Source of the DNA: Merismopedia glauca CCAP 1448/3
Lineage (GTDB): Bacteria > Cyanobacteriota > Cyanobacteriia > Cyanobacteriales > CCAP-1448
Assembly (NCBI RefSeq): GCF_003003775.1
Contig: NZ_PVWJ01000001.1
Coordinates: forward strand, 1 to 64,000
Length of the DNA stretch: 64,000 bases
Direction of reading: 5' to 3'
Below the pieces are notes generated by a model. The model had not been told where the DNA came from, made no database searches, and saw nothing but the letters and a program-made list of their open reading frames with translations. The position numbers and the translations under genes were made by a program. Within the stretch, counting starts at the first letter, position 1. Each line of letters begins with the position of its first letter. Shown here in pieces: positions 35,001-42,333 of this stretch.

Positions 35001-35715
35001 CCAAACCGAAGAACTACCAGATCCCATACCCGAAGTTCCCGAAGCGATTGAAAAAGAAAAACTGAGTAGCTTAGAAGAACAAATGCGATCGCTCGCTAAA
35101 CGCCTTCAAGCGATGGAACCCGTCAATATGCTGGCTCTTGAAGAATACGAACGCACCACCACCCGTTTAACTGAGCTAACCGACAAATTAGCCACCATCG
35201 CTGCCGAACGCACCGAATTACTCCTGCGGATCGAAAACTTCCGCACTCTGCGTTTCCAAGCCTTTAAAGAAGCCTTTGACGCAGTTAACGAAAACTTTAA
35301 AACCATCTTCGCCGAACTCTCAGAAGGCGATGGCTTCCTCCAACTAGAAGATCCTGAAGATCCCTTCAACGGTGGTTTAAACCTAGTTGCTCACCCCAAA
35401 GGTAAACCCATACAAAGACTCGCTTCCATGTCAGGAGGAGAAAAATCTTTAACCGCATTAAGTTTTATTTTCGCACTCCAACGCTATCGCCCTTCACCCT
35501 TCTATGCTTTTGATGAAGTAGATATGTTTTTAGACGGTGCAAATGTGGAAAGGTTAGCCAGAATGATCGAAAAGCAGGCTCAGCAAGCACAATTCATCGT
35601 CGTCAGTCTCCGTCGCCCCATGATTGAATCTTCAGAGCGTACTATCGGGGTGACGCAAGCTAGAGGTGCTTATACTCAGGTATTGGGATTGAAGTTATCG
35701 AAGGCTGCGAAATAA
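32062..35715 (+). CDS. smc: Chromosome segregation protein SMC
   Basis: 1217 residues. Walker A VVSGPNGSGKSNILDALLFA near the N-terminus, long Gln/Glu-rich coiled coils (about 205-550 and 710-1020), a hinge (about 560-700: IQGVCGLVAQLG, RAGRVTFLPL, EYRIVTLDGELLETSGAMTGG) and a C-terminal head with the ABC signature LASMSGGEKSLTAL and Walker B SPFYAFDEVDMFLDG. It is the ATPase core of condensin. Residues about 89-130 in the N-terminal head are an insert encoded by two heptamer tandem repeats (see 32328-32450), not present in ordinary SMC proteins. The stop codon falls in the attC-like inverted repeat downstream. Confidence 0.96.
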   Translation: MVYIKRVELSNFKSFGGTTAIPFLPGFTVVSGPNGSGKSNILDALLFALGLSSSKGMRADRLPDLVNNNQSQRRTVETSVTVTFDLEGENRESGIGNRESGEEKDKGDNDEHPTPNSLPNQQSTINNQQSSEWTITRKLRVTAQGSYTSNYYLNGESCTLTELHEKLNDLRVYPEGYNVVLQGDVTSIISMNARERREIIDELAGVAAFDRKIVQAKRTLEEVKETEDKCRIVEAELVSQRDRLSQDRIKAEKYQKLRAELQEKTIWAAVIKWRQLRAQKWQLQEQIALGDRQQSEIATQLTHIKQEIEVSSQKLEQLNTLVKSLGEEELLKVQSTLANQEAELRQQQRQQQELENAIAQHQTYIRQTQPEIDSYEQKLQEIASSAQIQGNLILNLRQARDSAKQKLETTKEQGNAIASASEAWVQQQTALSRQIETLLQQIEPQRTEQAQLAERHAQLTQKISEQTQLLEFSTPELFAKEVYEGDLSRQLTAITQQVQSLAATIATQEAQLKTHQETQKRLLLEQRDKQRQLDKLEAQAQAQQEAQGTNATITIKEARIQGVCGLVAQLGTVEPRYQLALEIAAGARLANLVVESDVVAAEAIQLLKQKRAGRVTFLPLNKIRPPRFNPNAALNHTRGFVDYAVNLIDYESRYQDVFSYIFGNTVVFEALEPARSYLGEYRIVTLDGELLETSGAMTGGSISQRSSLHFGTGDLAESEEARTLRERLGEIEVILEKSTEQIETISQEDRRLSQDLAEARGQYRESELQLQQTQKEIASITSQQTQVRSQLEQNQKNFALSQHRLQTIETELPALENQLQSCRIELKELEDTQTTEEWQKIRLIIQTQEAQLQEIEQQLKAAQLQQKEAQNQQQRLQDQIDRAREQIATRDRQQIEQEEQLNLNSAQQLELIAEIKEIQAGLKELEQRLGQEKQERDRQEQTWRSLTQTHQEQEWKLEKLKETLIHQKEQLTTLEAELVAQTEELPDPIPEVPEAIEKEKLSSLEEQMRSLAKRLQAMEPVNMLALEEYERTTTRLTELTDKLATIAAERTELLLRIENFRTLRFQAFKEAFDAVNENFKTIFAELSEGDGFLQLEDPEDPFNGGLNLVAHPKGKPIQRLASMSGGEKSLTALSFIFALQRYRPSPFYAFDEVDMFLDGANVERLARMIEKQAQQAQFIVVSLRRPMIESSERTIGVTQARGAYTQVLGLKLSKAAK
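32328..32450 (+). repeat. Two heptamer tandem repeats inside smc
   Basis: Five copies of GAATCGG at 32328-32362, a unique spacer, then four and a half copies of CAATCAA at 32418-32450. Both are in frame within smc and encode a polar stretch (NRESGIGNRESGEE, then NNQQSS). The same CAATCAA repeat is intergenic elsewhere in the window. Confidence 0.92.
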
Positions 35716-35797
35716 CGGCCTGCGCTTAACCGGACGGAGATAATATTTGCATCATACCGATAGCGTTTGCCTCCGTTCCGTGTGCACGCGCTTGTTA
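35713..35797 (-). other. attC-like imperfect inverted repeat
   Basis: 85 bp with outer ends TAAC/GTTA and two 27-nt imperfect arms (35713-35739 and 35771-35797) around a 31-base loop. Read on the minus strand it starts GGTAACAAGCGCGTGCAC and ends CTCCGTCCGGTTAAGCG then GGCCGTTA, the arrangement of integron attC sites; the 7-bp outer core sites only partly fit the RYYYAAC/GTTRRRY consensus. It lies 12 bases past the stop of the minus-strand GTPase gene, the expected position for a cassette. Alternative: a shared terminator for convergent smc and GTPase genes. Confidence 0.5.
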
Positions 35798-35808
35798 CCG
35801 ACGAGACA

Positions 35809-36600
35809 TTATTTTGAGGTTGGCACTCCAACTTCACCCAATAAAAGTGTTGCCTCTTCCCGCGAAAACCCTATACGAATTAATAACTGTATCAGGGGTT
35901 CGTTAAGTTGAAACATAAGCTTATCTACACCTAACCATCCAGCAAGCCAATTCCAAGATCTTTTCAAGAGTATCATAAATGATTCCATAGTCGTGTACAA
36001 CTTGACTGGTTCCACTGTTGCATAAGCTTCAATCGCCTCAATCACTGCCTGACGAGATTCATCTCTCAATTCATCGTATACCGATGCAAGCCGTCCACCA
36101 CTTGCAAAACAACTACAGATAATATCTTTATATTCCAAACCCATTCTTTCAAAAGTATTTCCGTTCTCTTCTTTCCATTTAGACATGGGTTCTAAATTCT
36201 CACAACCTGAAGCAACTAAAATTGTAGGAATTTTAGAGCCTGATATAGTCTTCACAAAAAACTCATAGTTATTTTCCTCGGCTTGAGTAATGCGAGGAAT
36301 ACGAAATGATTGAATCAATAAGTTATACCCTTCCTTGGAATCTTGAAGAAGCTTAATAAGTGCTTTGACTGCATCTCTTGATGGCACACTTCCACGCGCT
36401 GATTCATTAAGACCAACAGTATCTGTAATAATTAAAGACTTACCTTCAGAAATTTCAACTTCTTCGTAAGTATAGGACTTAAATGTAACACCTAAAGCAT
36501 CATTGCTAACTTTTTGATTCTCTCCCGTTAGTGCGTTACACAAACTTGTTTTGCCAGTGCCAGTAGTTCCAAAAACAAGTACACGGATGGTTTGTGACAT
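35809..36600 (-). CDS. TRAFAC-type GTPase (AIG1/MMR_HSR1-like), possible integron cassette gene
   Basis: 263 residues. G1 motif VFGTTGTGKTSLCNAL (Lys17), a switch region VTFKSYTYEEV, G3 ITDTVGL, but no standard G4 NKxD: the corresponding strand reads TILVASGCENLE. This and the helical C-terminus (WNWLAGWLGVDKLMF, possibly membrane-binding) resemble AIG1/dynamin-like GTPases rather than translation factors. Function unknown; such GTPases occur in defence and membrane stress. It is transcribed away from a broken integron-type integrase and followed by an attC-like repeat, so it may be a gene cassette. Confidence 0.72.
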   Translation of the reverse strand: MSQTIRVLVFGTTGTGKTSLCNALTGENQKVSNDALGVTFKSYTYEEVEISEGKSLIITDTVGLNESARGSVPSRDAVKALIKLLQDSKEGYNLLIQSFRIPRITQAEENNYEFFVKTISGSKIPTILVASGCENLEPMSKWKEENGNTFERMGLEYKDIICSCFASGGRLASVYDELRDESRQAVIEAIEAYATVEPVKLYTTMESFMILLKRSWNWLAGWLGVDKLMFQLNEPLIQLLIRIGFSREEATLLLGEVGVPTSK

Positions 36601-36660
36601 TCTTATACTCCGTAATGTTCAAGAAGTAAAAATTAGCAGCTAGAAGTTGGGAATGGCAGG

Positions 36661-36963
36661 CAATATGTATTCCCTTCACCGACTCGTTCAATCGATCCTC
36701 AAACTGGACGTAGAGGACGACACCACTTATCAGAAGATCGGATTCAAAGAGCCATGAAAAAGGCAATCAAACTAGCAGAAATTCATAAAAATGCGACTCT
36801 TCATACATTGTGACACAGTTTTGCGACACACTTGTTAGAAGTTGGTTACGATATCCGCACAGTTCAAGAGTTGCTAGGACACAAAGAAGTGAAGACGACG
36901 ATGATTTATACCCATCTTCTCAATCGAGGGGGACAAGGCGTGAAAAGTCCTCTGGATCTTTGA
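36661..36963 (+). pseudogene. Integron-type tyrosine recombinase (IntI-like), C-terminal remnant
   Basis: Reading frame from CAA at 36661 to TGA at 36961-36963, about 100 codons. It encodes QYVFPSPTRSIDPQTG, HHLSEDRIQRAMKKA, then HTL-stop-HSFATHL, [25 protein letters not shown] and [10 protein letters not shown]. These are the box II region of integron integrases; HTLRHSFATHL is expected, but the catalytic Arg codon is TGA at 36811-36813 (CGA to TGA). The final Tyr in MIYTH is present. The N-terminal two-thirds and any attI are missing. It is clearly non-functional. Confidence 0.85.
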
Positions 36964-36998
36964 AAAATTGTGTGTCAATAAAGTTGAATCGCTGGGCA

Positions 36999-37214
36999 TT
37001 ATGCATTGTGTGCCCTTCGATCCGATTCGAGAAGTTGGCTGAGTTTATGAGCCGCTTCATGAGAATTGAGAGGCGACCAAAGGGAATATGTTGCTCCAGC
37101 TTGAAGCGTCGGCTCTTCTTCTTGGGCTAGCTCCGCAATCAGAAATTGCATGACTTTCAATTTTTCCACACGCGGTAGCCCTCTTAGCGTTGGAAATAGG
37201 TCTGCTGTAGTCAT
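36999..37214 (-). CDS. Small conserved cyanobacterial protein, antitoxin-like
   Basis: 71 residues starting MTTADLFPTLRGLPRVEKLK, then FLIAELAQEEEP, then ATYSLWSPLNSHEAAHKLSQLL. Proteins of this pattern are very common in cyanobacteria as isolated small hypotheticals, often beside toxin-like genes; the helix-then-motif layout resembles an antitoxin. No toxin-like partner remains next to it. Its stop lies 36 bases beyond the end of the integrase remnant on the opposite strand. Confidence 0.65.
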   Translation of the reverse strand: MTTADLFPTLRGLPRVEKLKVMQFLIAELAQEEEPTLQAGATYSLWSPLNSHEAAHKLSQLLESDRRAHNA

Positions 37215-37253
37215 AGGAGAAAAAAAATAAGTAATATTACATGACGCGAGTTT

Positions 37254-37412
37254 TCACGCGCCTCCCACCGATCGCGATGCCCAACGGTCTAGTTGAGCCG
37301 TCGCAGACAATCTTTGACCTTTACAGATCGTTTTGTAAATCTTTCCTTCAGAGTCACATATCGATAGCGAGATAATTGCCTCAAAATCTGCATTAACAAT
37401 TCCTGCGATCAT
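37254..37412 (-). pseudogene. Truncated clan AA aspartic protease-like gene
   Basis: 52 codons from an ATG at 37410-37412 that overlaps the upstream stop (ATGA). The first 25 residues (MIAGIVNADFEAIISLSICD) match the start of the small cyanobacterial aspartic proteases that normally follow the upstream gene; the sequence then becomes unrelated (RLSATAQLDRWASRSVGG) and lacks the catalytic DTG motif. Most likely the rest of the gene was lost by deletion. Confidence 0.6.
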
Positions 37413-37681
37413 ACTAATCTCTTTGTACGTCCACCAAATCGGCGAACATAGCGAGAACCGACTCGAACAATCCAGATTTGAGCATCTGGGTGACGGGCTT
37501 CGAGTCTATTGCAAGCAGATATTTCACGCGCATCAATTTCAAAGTCGCCAGTTTCAAGGTCAATTGCTACAATTTTGCCCTGATTACCCAATTCGACTTG
37601 TGGACGTATTTGAGTTTCATAAATCAGATCGCCACGTTGGGCAAATTCTTCTTTGCTATAGCGAGGTTGTTGGACTGTCAT
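37409..37681 (-). CDS. Conserved hypothetical, partner of aspartic-protease-like gene
   Basis: 90 residues: TVQQPRYSKEEFAQRGDLIY, then GKIVAIDLETGDFEIDA, then ACNRLEARHPDAQIWIVRVG and YVRRFGGRTKR. This family recurs in cyanobacteria, usually immediately upstream of a small clan AA aspartic protease gene with overlapping codons, as here (although that partner is truncated). Toxin-antitoxin-like behaviour has been suspected from the pairing; there is no direct evidence in the sequence. Confidence 0.65.
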   Translation of the reverse strand: MTVQQPRYSKEEFAQRGDLIYETQIRPQVELGNQGKIVAIDLETGDFEIDAREISACNRLEARHPDAQIWIVRVGSRYVRRFGGRTKRLV

Positions 37682-38380
37682 AGGATTGATCTTGTTTGAG
37701 CTTACACGTCTATTTTAGCTTGGGTGATGAACCTAACAAGATCAGTCCTTTGGGGCTACAGATTCAGTTGCAGGTTAGCGATCGCATTAGTAAAGGGATT
37801 CGTCTGTTGAGCAAATGCCACTATTTCTCAATCCTATAGAGATAATATCAAAGGAAGAGCTTTCTTTAACTCCAAATTTCTGAGCTAGATTGGCACCAAT
37901 TAATCGAATTGATTTATGCAATAAGTTGCATATCCGAGCGACATCTGCAACTAAGTTGATAATACGGGCGATCTGGTTACAGCATTGGTGGCGCGATCGC
38001 CTTAACTTCAAATAGTTTGCACGATAAGCGATCGCCGAAGTGTCACTAACTAGACTCTAAATTAATTGCTGTGGTTTAAACTAAAAGTAATAAACCAATG
38101 CCGAAATAGCGTCCCAAGTGCCTGCAAGCCCCTTAGAGCCAAGGTGATTCGGGCTTGGGCAGAGTTACAATTACCACTTGAGGGAGATATCGGGATTATT
38201 TAGGTTATTATTGGAAGATAAATGTAATAAAGAGCCAATACTTACGTTGTATATTCTCTTCTCTCTCTAATTTCCAGCTTTAGAATTAAATTTGTGAATG
38301 GCAAGAGCGATCGCTCGGTAATTGCTAAACTTAACAGATACAGGTATTAATAACAGTTTAATATCCAAACCTTACCTCCA
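37682..38380. other. 699-base gene-poor region
   Basis: Only weak reading frames. A 74-codon minus-strand frame (37787-38011) has no recognisable motif. A GC-richer patch at 38100-38160 contains an imperfect inverted repeat (CCCAAGTGCC... / ...GGGCTTGGGC) and a short frame AKVIRAWAELQLPLEG that could be debris of a lost gene. 38200-38380 is AT-rich and probably holds the promoter of the PRC-barrel gene. Confidence 0.45.
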
Positions 38381-39412
38381 ATGACATCAGAAAATATCCG
38401 TTACCGCGCCGACATCATTAACACTCAAGTGATTACCAACGACAACGCCAAGCGCTTGGGAGTGGTGAAAGACTTACTTGTAGACATAGATCGGCGGGAG
38501 GTTGTCGCTCTCGGTTTGCGAGACAACCTGCTGTCTGTCGCGGGAATGCCTCGCTATATGGTAGTCGAAAGCATTCGGCAGTGGGGCGACGTGATTTTAG
38601 TCGATAATGAAGATGCTATAGAAGATATTGACGTAGATGCTTATAGTAGCTTAATAAACAGCGAAGTTATTACCGAAACCGGAGAAATGCTCGGTAAAGT
38701 TCGCGGTTTCAAGTTTGATGTGGAAACCGGAAAACTCACCTCCATCATCATTGCTACCCTAGGACTACCCCAAATTCCAGATCGCGTCCTCAGTACCTAC
38801 GAACTATCCATCGAAGAAGTCGTCAGTAGTGGTCCCAATCGCCTGATTGTGTTTGAAGGCGCAGAAGAGCGCTTAATGCAGCTTACCGTCGGCTTCTTAG
38901 AACGCATCGGTATCGGTAAACCTCCTTGGGAAAGAGACGATGAAGATGGCTACTATACACCCCAAGTTAGACCAGATAATCAATTAGGCCCTGGTGCGCC
39001 GATCCGTCAGCAAGTTTCCCCACCACCACGACGCAGCCAAACCCCTGTCAAACAAAAATCCTGGGATGAGGACGATTACGAAGAGCAACCCCTCCAACCC
39101 CTGCCCCGCCGTCAGCGTGAAGCTGATTACTACGAAGAAGAGTATGCAGAAGATAATTGGAGTGAAGCGACGAATACTACTCGCAAACCCCGCTATCAAC
39201 AAGCTCCTTACCCCCAACCCCCAGAACCAGTCCAAAAAGCACCTCAACCCCAAGCTAACCCCCCCAAAGATGAAGATGACTATCGCTATGATGACGATGT
39301 AGAAGGAGATTTGTGGGCAGAACAGAATGAACCAGCCGCCTATAAGCCTCAAAAGCTGAATATTACTGATAAAACCAAACAACCAGAGTACGAAGAAGAA
39401 GAACTTTATTAA
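38381..39412 (+). CDS. PRC-barrel domain protein with acidic disordered tail
   Basis: 343 residues. Two PRC-barrel-type repeats: about 8-75 (RADIINTQVITNDNAKRLG, VVALGLRDN) and 85-160 (SLINSEVITETGEMLGKVRG, TSIIIATLGLPQIP). From about 190 the protein becomes disordered, rich in Pro, Gln, Asp, Glu and Tyr (DEDDYEEQP, DDYRYDDDVEGDLWAE). PRC-barrels occur in photosynthetic reaction centre H subunits and RNA-processing proteins; this conserved cyanobacterial form is of unknown function. A terminator follows. Confidence 0.88.
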   Translation: MTSENIRYRADIINTQVITNDNAKRLGVVKDLLVDIDRREVVALGLRDNLLSVAGMPRYMVVESIRQWGDVILVDNEDAIEDIDVDAYSSLINSEVITETGEMLGKVRGFKFDVETGKLTSIIIATLGLPQIPDRVLSTYELSIEEVVSSGPNRLIVFEGAEERLMQLTVGFLERIGIGKPPWERDDEDGYYTPQVRPDNQLGPGAPIRQQVSPPPRRSQTPVKQKSWDEDDYEEQPLQPLPRRQREADYYEEEYAEDNWSEATNTTRKPRYQQAPYPQPPEPVQKAPQPQANPPKDEDDYRYDDDVEGDLWAEQNEPAAYKPQKLNITDKTKQPEYEEEELY

Positions 39413-39429
39413 AGCAGGTAAGTCAAGCA

Positions 39430-39464
39430 AACCCCCAGCTAATCTATAGTTGGGGGCTTTCTTC
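39430..39464 (+). terminator. Rho-independent terminator
   Basis: Stem CCCCCAGCTA... / ...TAGTTGGGGG (one mismatch, short AT loop) followed by CTTTCTTCT, 18 bases after the PRC-barrel gene. Confidence 0.75.
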
Positions 39465-39632
39465 TGTCAAGGTAAAGTAGGGATATTTCGCTATTTTGTG
39501 GCGGTAAACAAACAGCTAGATCTAGTCAGGAAAAGATATATTAGCGATCGTAGATAAAAATAAAACGACAAAAATGACTTTGGATCGCCAGAGCCGCTAA
39601 AGTTGGAAAAAGTAAGCAAGCAGGCTAAGTTT

Positions 39633-40601
39633 ATGCGTTTTAAAATATTCTCTCATTGGAAACCAGTTTTAAAGTCTTTACTGGCATTAACCCTAGTTTT
39701 CACCTTAATATTAGGAAATGCTCATAGCGCCTTTGCCGCTCGCAGTGGTGGGCGGATTGGTGGAGGTTCTTTCCGCGCTCCTTCTCGCACCTATACTGCT
39801 CCTAGTTCTGGCTACAGACAACCAGGTGGTTACTATCCAGGTGGGGGATACTACCCAGGTGGCGGATTTGGTTTTCCGTTCCTTTTCCCCCTATTTGGAT
39901 TCGGTGGCGGATTTGGCGGATTATTTAGCATCTTAATTGTAATTGCGATCGCCAATTTCCTCGTCCGCAGTTTCCGCAATATCAATGGTGGTGAAGATTT
40001 CGGCTCTTTGGAATCTGGTAATCCTAAAGTCTCTGTTGCTAAAGTACAAGTAGGTTTACTCTCCCAAGCTCGTGGCTTACAATCAGAACTAAATGAATTG
40101 GCTCTCAGCGCTGATACCAGTTCTCCAGTAGGACAAGCCCAAGTTTTACAAGAAGCTACCTTAGCCCTCCTGCGTCATCCAGAATACTGGGTGTATGGAG
40201 ATGCTGAGGCTCAATCAACTCCTTTAGCCCTAGCAGAAGCTAAATTTAATCAATTAGCCCTAGCAGAACGCAGTAAATTCTCCCAAGAAACCCTATCTAA
40301 CTACAATAACCAACTGCGTCAAGCTTCACCTCAAGCTGCTTTGACAGGTGAGGGTGAAAGTGAATTACTCAAACCATCTGGAGAGTACCTTGTTGTCACC
40401 ATTGTGGCTGGTTTCCAAGGGGATATCAAACTACCAAAAATCAATAGCAGTGAAGATCTCAGTCAAACCTTGCGTCAGATTGGTAGTATGTCTAGCGATC
40501 GCTTGTTGGGTGTAGAAGTACTTTGGACTCCTCAAGCTGAAGGCGATACCCTCACCACTGATGATATCATCGCCAATTACCCCGAACTCAAACTTGTATA
40601 G
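39633..40601 (+). CDS. DUF1517 family membrane protein
   Basis: 322 residues from the ATG at 39633 (a TTG at 39603 is also in frame). Signal peptide-like hydrophobic segment about 13-32, ending AFAARSGGRIGGG; a Gly/Tyr-rich region (GGYYPGGGYYPGGGFGF), a transmembrane segment (ILIVIAIANFLVRSF) and a C-terminal domain starting VSVAKVQVGLLSQARGLQ. This is the DUF1517 family of cyanobacteria and plants, function unknown. Its stop codon lies within the left end of the MITE-like element at 40597-40700. Confidence 0.85.
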   Translation: MRFKIFSHWKPVLKSLLALTLVFTLILGNAHSAFAARSGGRIGGGSFRAPSRTYTAPSSGYRQPGGYYPGGGYYPGGGFGFPFLFPLFGFGGGFGGLFSILIVIAIANFLVRSFRNINGGEDFGSLESGNPKVSVAKVQVGLLSQARGLQSELNELALSADTSSPVGQAQVLQEATLALLRHPEYWVYGDAEAQSTPLALAEAKFNQLALAERSKFSQETLSNYNNQLRQASPQAALTGEGESELLKPSGEYLVVTIVAGFQGDIKLPKINSSEDLSQTLRQIGSMSSDRLLGVEVLWTPQAEGDTLTTDDIIANYPELKLV

Positions 40602-40700
40602 CAATTTTAAGTGATTTGTGGGATAGCCGTCCCGGCTGTCCCACAGCCAGCAAGATGCTTGCCCTACAGTACATCTTATAAATCATTTAGTACTGGTATA
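40597..40700. mobile_element. MITE-like element, 104 bp
   Basis: Terminal inverted repeats TATAGCAATTTTAAGTGATTT and (inverted) TATACCAGTACTAAATGATTT match at about 14 of 21 positions. Inside are a palindrome GGGATAGCC/GGCTGTCCC (40620-40645), related to the one near 2521, and a second pair GCAAGATGCTTGC. The left end contains the TAG stop of the DUF1517 gene. Confidence 0.65.
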
Positions 40701-40802
40701 GAAACGAAGAGGTTAAAATTTAACCTCTTTTTTTGACATTTATGTCACCGTTTATCAAAGGCATTTTTCTATCTTCTCTTCTCTCTTCCTTCTCTTAGTT
40801 CT

Positions 40803-42149
40803 TTAATCAGGGGATAGAATTTGATGGGAAATAGCTAACTTTTGCAACTCTTGATAGCGATAATTTTGCCAACTTAAGCCGATGATACTAGCAATAGAAA
40901 GCATATATCCAGGCTCTTCAATTTGAGACAGAATAAACCCAAAACATAAAATTGTAATCACTAAAAATCTAGTTAGATCGTTGTGACAAAGTTTTTGCCA
41001 AATGACTATCCACAAATAAAGGTAGGTTGCTAAACCCAAAAATCCCAGATCGCCCCAAATTCCCAACCAACCAAACAAGGGACTAAACCAACTAGATTTG
41101 TCTCCTAATCGATGATGCTCTACTATGTACCAAACGCGATCGCTTACTGGTGATAAAGTCACTCCAAAGGGAGATAGTAAGCTATAGTATTTGTCGATCA
41201 TCCACCCGCCTAATCTCCCAACTGTATGACCGGGACCTAAACCTAAAAACCAGTTTAATGGTGATTCAAATTGCGATAAAATCACCGGAATTGCTGATAG
41301 CTTTAAACCCATTCCTTCTACTTGGACATCCCAATTTGCCCAGGTATTCAAAGAGGGAAATACAGTGTTAGCCATCCAGATAATAATTCCTATAAAAATA
41401 GAAGTAATGGCTAGGTATTGCACCACAGTAGCTATACTTTTAGCCTTAAATAATATTAAGATAATTAAGGCAGCTAAACAGATAGCTAGTACTTGTTTTG
41501 CATCAGATTTAACAATATGAATTAAAGCTCCTATTAAGACAGCTAAACGCAGCCACAAAGGGCTATTCTTAGCCGCATAAAAGTAATAAACAGCAAAAGT
41601 AATGGAAACAGAAGCTCCAACTACGTGACCAGAAAATTGACCAATAAATACTCCTTTAATAAAATCAGGGTGAATTTTTTGATCTAAACGTAGGACGAAA
41701 GTTTGAAAAAAGGCAAATAACAGATTAACTAAGGCAAAAATGCTGAGCCAATTATGCAACTTTTCCTGACTCGCTACAGGCATAGGAATGCTAATAATTG
41801 CTAGTAATAGTAAAAATGGCTCGGCGAGGAGTAAAAAATCGAGGATAATATTAATAGCACCAGCATCATTTAAAAAAGCACTGGCAGCAATAATCATTAA
41901 TAGTAAGGTTACTCCCAGCAGCATTTCTTGAGTAATGGCTATTTGCTTGGGGTCTTGAGTTCGAGTTTTAGATAAAATAAACCCGCAAGTAAGAGGTAAG
42001 ATCCCAAAGTGTAGAAAATTAACTATGGGTGGAAATCCTATCTCATCTAGGACTCTGGGAAAAAAAGCACTAGCAAAAGCAATAATCACTAGAGTTGTGT
42101 GACTAATAGTACTAGTACGCTGTCTGGGAAGAGAAATAGGGGCGCTCAT
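40803..42149 (-). CDS. O-antigen ligase/polymerase-like membrane protein
   Basis: 448 residues with about 11-12 hydrophobic segments and a large loop near 285-345 (GPGHTVGRLGGWMIDKY, PLFGWLGIWGDLGFLG), the layout of Wzy/WaaL-type O-antigen polymerase or ligase proteins. It would act on undecaprenyl-linked glycans at the periplasmic face. A family-4 glycosyltransferase gene lies upstream on the same strand, separated by tandem repeats, supporting a polysaccharide role. Exact type cannot be told from the sequence. Confidence 0.65.
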   Translation of the reverse strand: MSAPISLPRQRTSTISHTTLVIIAFASAFFPRVLDEIGFPPIVNFLHFGILPLTCGFILSKTRTQDPKQIAITQEMLLGVTLLLMIIAASAFLNDAGAINIILDFLLLAEPFLLLLAIISIPMPVASQEKLHNWLSIFALVNLLFAFFQTFVLRLDQKIHPDFIKGVFIGQFSGHVVGASVSITFAVYYFYAAKNSPLWLRLAVLIGALIHIVKSDAKQVLAICLAALIILILFKAKSIATVVQYLAITSIFIGIIIWMANTVFPSLNTWANWDVQVEGMGLKLSAIPVILSQFESPLNWFLGLGPGHTVGRLGGWMIDKYYSLLSPFGVTLSPVSDRVWYIVEHHRLGDKSSWFSPLFGWLGIWGDLGFLGLATYLYLWIVIWQKLCHNDLTRFLVITILCFGFILSQIEEPGYMLSIASIIGLSWQNYRYQELQKLAISHQILSPD

Positions 42150-42160
42150 CGATTATTTAA

Positions 42161-42328
42161 GGAAGAAGGAAGAAGGAAGAGGGAAGAAGGAAGAGGGAAG
42201 AAGGAAGGGGGAAGAAGGAAGAGGGAAGAAGGAAGAGGGAAGAAGGAAGAGGGAAGAAGGAAGAGGGAAGAAGGAAGGGGGGAAGAGGGGGAGGACAATC
42301 CAATCAACAATCAACAATCAACAATCAA
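42161..42328. repeat. Long heptamer tandem-repeat array GGAAGAA/GGAAGAG, then CAATCAA
   Basis: About 130 bases of alternating GGAAGAA and GGAAGAG (a 14-bp higher unit repeated with few changes), ending in a G-rich stretch, then about four CAATCAA units at 42300-42328. One strand is almost pure purine. It fills the gap between the glycosyltransferase and the polymerase-like gene. The 99-codon frame across it is an artefact of the repeat. Confidence 0.92.
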
Positions 42329-42333
42329 CTTAC

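Noticed and set aside
37270-37305. Adjacent motifs GCTCAAC and GTTGGGC on the minus strand, each fitting an integron core-site consensus
   Set aside because: Only six bases separate them, no attC-type arms surround them, and short consensus motifs arise by chance; noted because an integron remnant is close.
37787-38011. 74-codon minus-strand frame
   Set aside because: No motif, no ribosome binding site and odd composition; could be debris but unsupported.
38100-38160. GC-richer inverted repeat, considered as a riboswitch or intron piece
   Set aside because: It lacks the conserved boxes of riboswitches I know, and the arms are short; kept only as part of the gap description.
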